From Phymatolithon calcareum (lineage: Eukaryota; Rhodophyta; Florideophyceae; Hapalidiales): a stretch of 64,000 nt of DNA. The DNA lies in assembly GCA_977006965.1 (NCBI GenBank), contig OZ345375.1:2356001-2420000 (forward strand). The letters run 5' to 3'. Below are positions 62,530 through 64,000 of the stretch, in pieces. A model generated the notes under the pieces. It did no database searches, was not told where the DNA came from, and saw only the letters and a program-made list of their open reading frames with translations. The number at the start of each line of letters is the position of its first letter. The stretch's first letter is position 1. The translations under genes and the position numbers were made by a program.

Positions 62530-62927
62530 CAGTCGGACCTCGATAAATGGATGGGCAATGTGGAATGGTCCAATATTCTCAAAATCGAGGTTATTCTCAA
62601 GTCGAATTTTGAATCATAAGTTTTGGATCACACGTGTGCCGAACAGTAGCCATATTCTACTGTACTGTATGCCAATGGCAGGAGAAACATGAAAAGTACT
62701 TACAGTATTCTACGAGTGAGGATATGCTCCGTGTACGCTAAACAAAATTATAACAAAATTTAAGGTATGCCCCGTGACCTCGAACATGAAGTAATGCTCC
62801 TATCAAATATTCTAGAATCCTTTAATTTTCGTTAAATTTAGGCGGATACGGTTTTCGTGGAGCACTCGATTATGCTGCTAACCGAGGTTATTCTAAAAAA
62901 GAGGTTCCATTTATCGAGGTCTGACTG
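62530..62927. mobile_element. MITE with Tc1/mariner- or pogo-type ends, 398 bp
   Basis: Ends CAGTCGGACCTCGATAAATGG (left) and the complement of CAGTCAGACCTCGATAAATGG (right) match at 20 of 21 bases and are flanked by TA (62528-62529 and 62928-62929). There is no coding capacity. Internal GAGGTTATTCT occurs twice near the two ends. A similar end, TTATCGAGGGTTGACTGTA, lies in the beta units near 16278. Confidence 0.8.
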
Positions 62928-62929
62928 TA

Positions 62930-64000
62930 TCATCTTGGAGATCAGACTTTGATGAACTCCCTTCTGATACGCCGCGGAACATGAGATCAAAATGTGGAAG
63001 GTTTTACGTTCATATGTATCCCAAAGACATATCTTTCTCTAAGTTATGGTTTATGGAAAACATTGAATAGCAAAATATTGCTTGGGACTGATATTGCCAC
63101 AAATAATATCAAAATATTCTTCTGCGTTCGATGTCTTGGTGCAGCCTGTGCAGTAGTCGATTTGTGATGTAGCTTCAGGTGAGCGGAATGAGCCCTCGCA
63201 CGAATCGAGTTGCTCTCTGTCATAAATGCTGCTGTGGGCAACCGTCCTGCATCAGTAGGCTATTTCCAGCTACTGTACTGGGCTTCTGTCCGAATGATGG
63301 ATGCATACAGTATGATAACATACAGTAATTTAACTGTGCTCACTACTGTACAGTACTGTACTTTACAGCACTACAATAGTTCACACTATTCATCACCGTC
63401 GACTCCGCCGCCATGACCGTGGGCCAGAAGCTGGCCCACTACTGTACAATACTCAGCCGATCGCTGAAGTTGTCCGCTCACTCCAGCAGCACGATGTGGT
63501 CGTCGCATGGGCTTAATTTACGAGAAGCATTGACAAACGCAGAGTGTTCGGGCAGCACTGTTGGATTCCTAAGGAGACAAAAAACAGTCAGCCGCACATC
63601 GTGCGCGGATGATCGTCATCACGATGATGACCCCATTGCTTGCGGTATTGTGTCAACAATGTGCCATGCAAAGCGTACTATCCATACAGTAGTCTATTAA
63701 AGTAAATTAGATTTAGGTTGTCTGCCTTTACCCCCGGAGCTCGCGGCTTTCTCGTGACTTTCTGTGGCATTTTGACTATTTTAGCACTATAATATGTGAT
63801 ACCGCCTGTGTGCGCCGTCGCGCTTTGGCCGCACTTGCCTTGCCAATATCGCTCAACAGTAATTTGTTAAATTCATTATCAGATGAATCCTGATTTTGTA
63901 CTGCAGACGAACTCCTTCATATGATACCCGTGTCTGCAATTCACACCTCAACTCCAGATATCGAAGAATGTTCTGCAATCGTTCGGCACCATACTTACAT
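62930..64000. other. Right-end intergenic region with clustered TACTGTA/TACAGTA motifs
   Basis: Dense copies near 63270, 63308, 63325, 63340-63365, 63440 and 63685. A short frame at 63413-63700 starts in a strong Kozak-like context (GCCGCCATGACC) but has no recognised motif; an unidentified small gene is possible. Confidence 0.35.

Noticed and set aside
63413-63700. Small gene with strong Kozak context
   Set aside because: No recognisable motif, no homologous copy in the window, and simple-repeat surroundings; not enough to call a gene.

Overview
The window is nuclear DNA of a photosynthetic eukaryote. A florideophyte-like red alga is my best guess. Host genes are mostly intron-free or have one short intron (60-95 bp, GT-AG). 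There is a plastid-type carotenoid isomerase, and most of the rest is DNA transposons and segmental duplications. The species is not determined; this is inference from gene content.

Layout. (1) 1-13423 (block alpha) is a segmental duplicate of 45534-53723 (block alpha-prime). Alpha carries a pogo-like transposase cut by another transposon, a Ty1/copia remnant, a 5.8-kb palindrome made of two head-to-head copies of a two-gene transposon (family F1), an intact DeSI/PPPDE protease gene, and a truncated copy of a phosphatase-kinase-RNA ligase gene. (2) 13422-22143 (beta1) and 22472-37599 (beta2) are tandem copies of a unit holding a small C2H2 zinc-finger gene, a Mutator-like transposase fragment, an intact APH-family phosphotransferase gene and a broken paralogue of it. 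Beta2 also carries an hAT element (24094-25311) and an intact PIF/Harbinger element (25408-28376). Beta1 preserves the empty target site of each. (3) 37794-40799 (F2) and 41772-45734 (F3) are divergent relatives of F1; F3 splits the pogo-like gene. (4) 45534-53723 is alpha-prime, where most of one palindrome arm is missing. (5) 52032-61635 is the single-copy host segment: the full-length phosphatase-kinase-RNA ligase, a LYR-motif protein, carotenoid isomerase and a PH-domain protein kinase. The right end is intergenic, with a MITE and many TACTGTA/TACAGTA motifs.

The most interesting system is the F1/F2/F3 superfamily. Each element has outward TIRs ending in GGAG/GAGG...CGGGAAA, flanked by CTG trinucleotides. 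Each encodes a DDE_Tnp_4-type transposase with one intron at a conserved site. Divergently from it lies a second gene, also with one conserved phase-1 intron, for a partner protein I cannot assign to a known family. Its three versions share motifs in the same order. It is not the Myb-like partner of ordinary Harbinger elements, of which an example lies in the same window for comparison.

The duplications may be real or partly assembly products. However, copies differ by substitutions, distinct indels and clean transposon insertions with target-site duplications, which argues that most are genuine.
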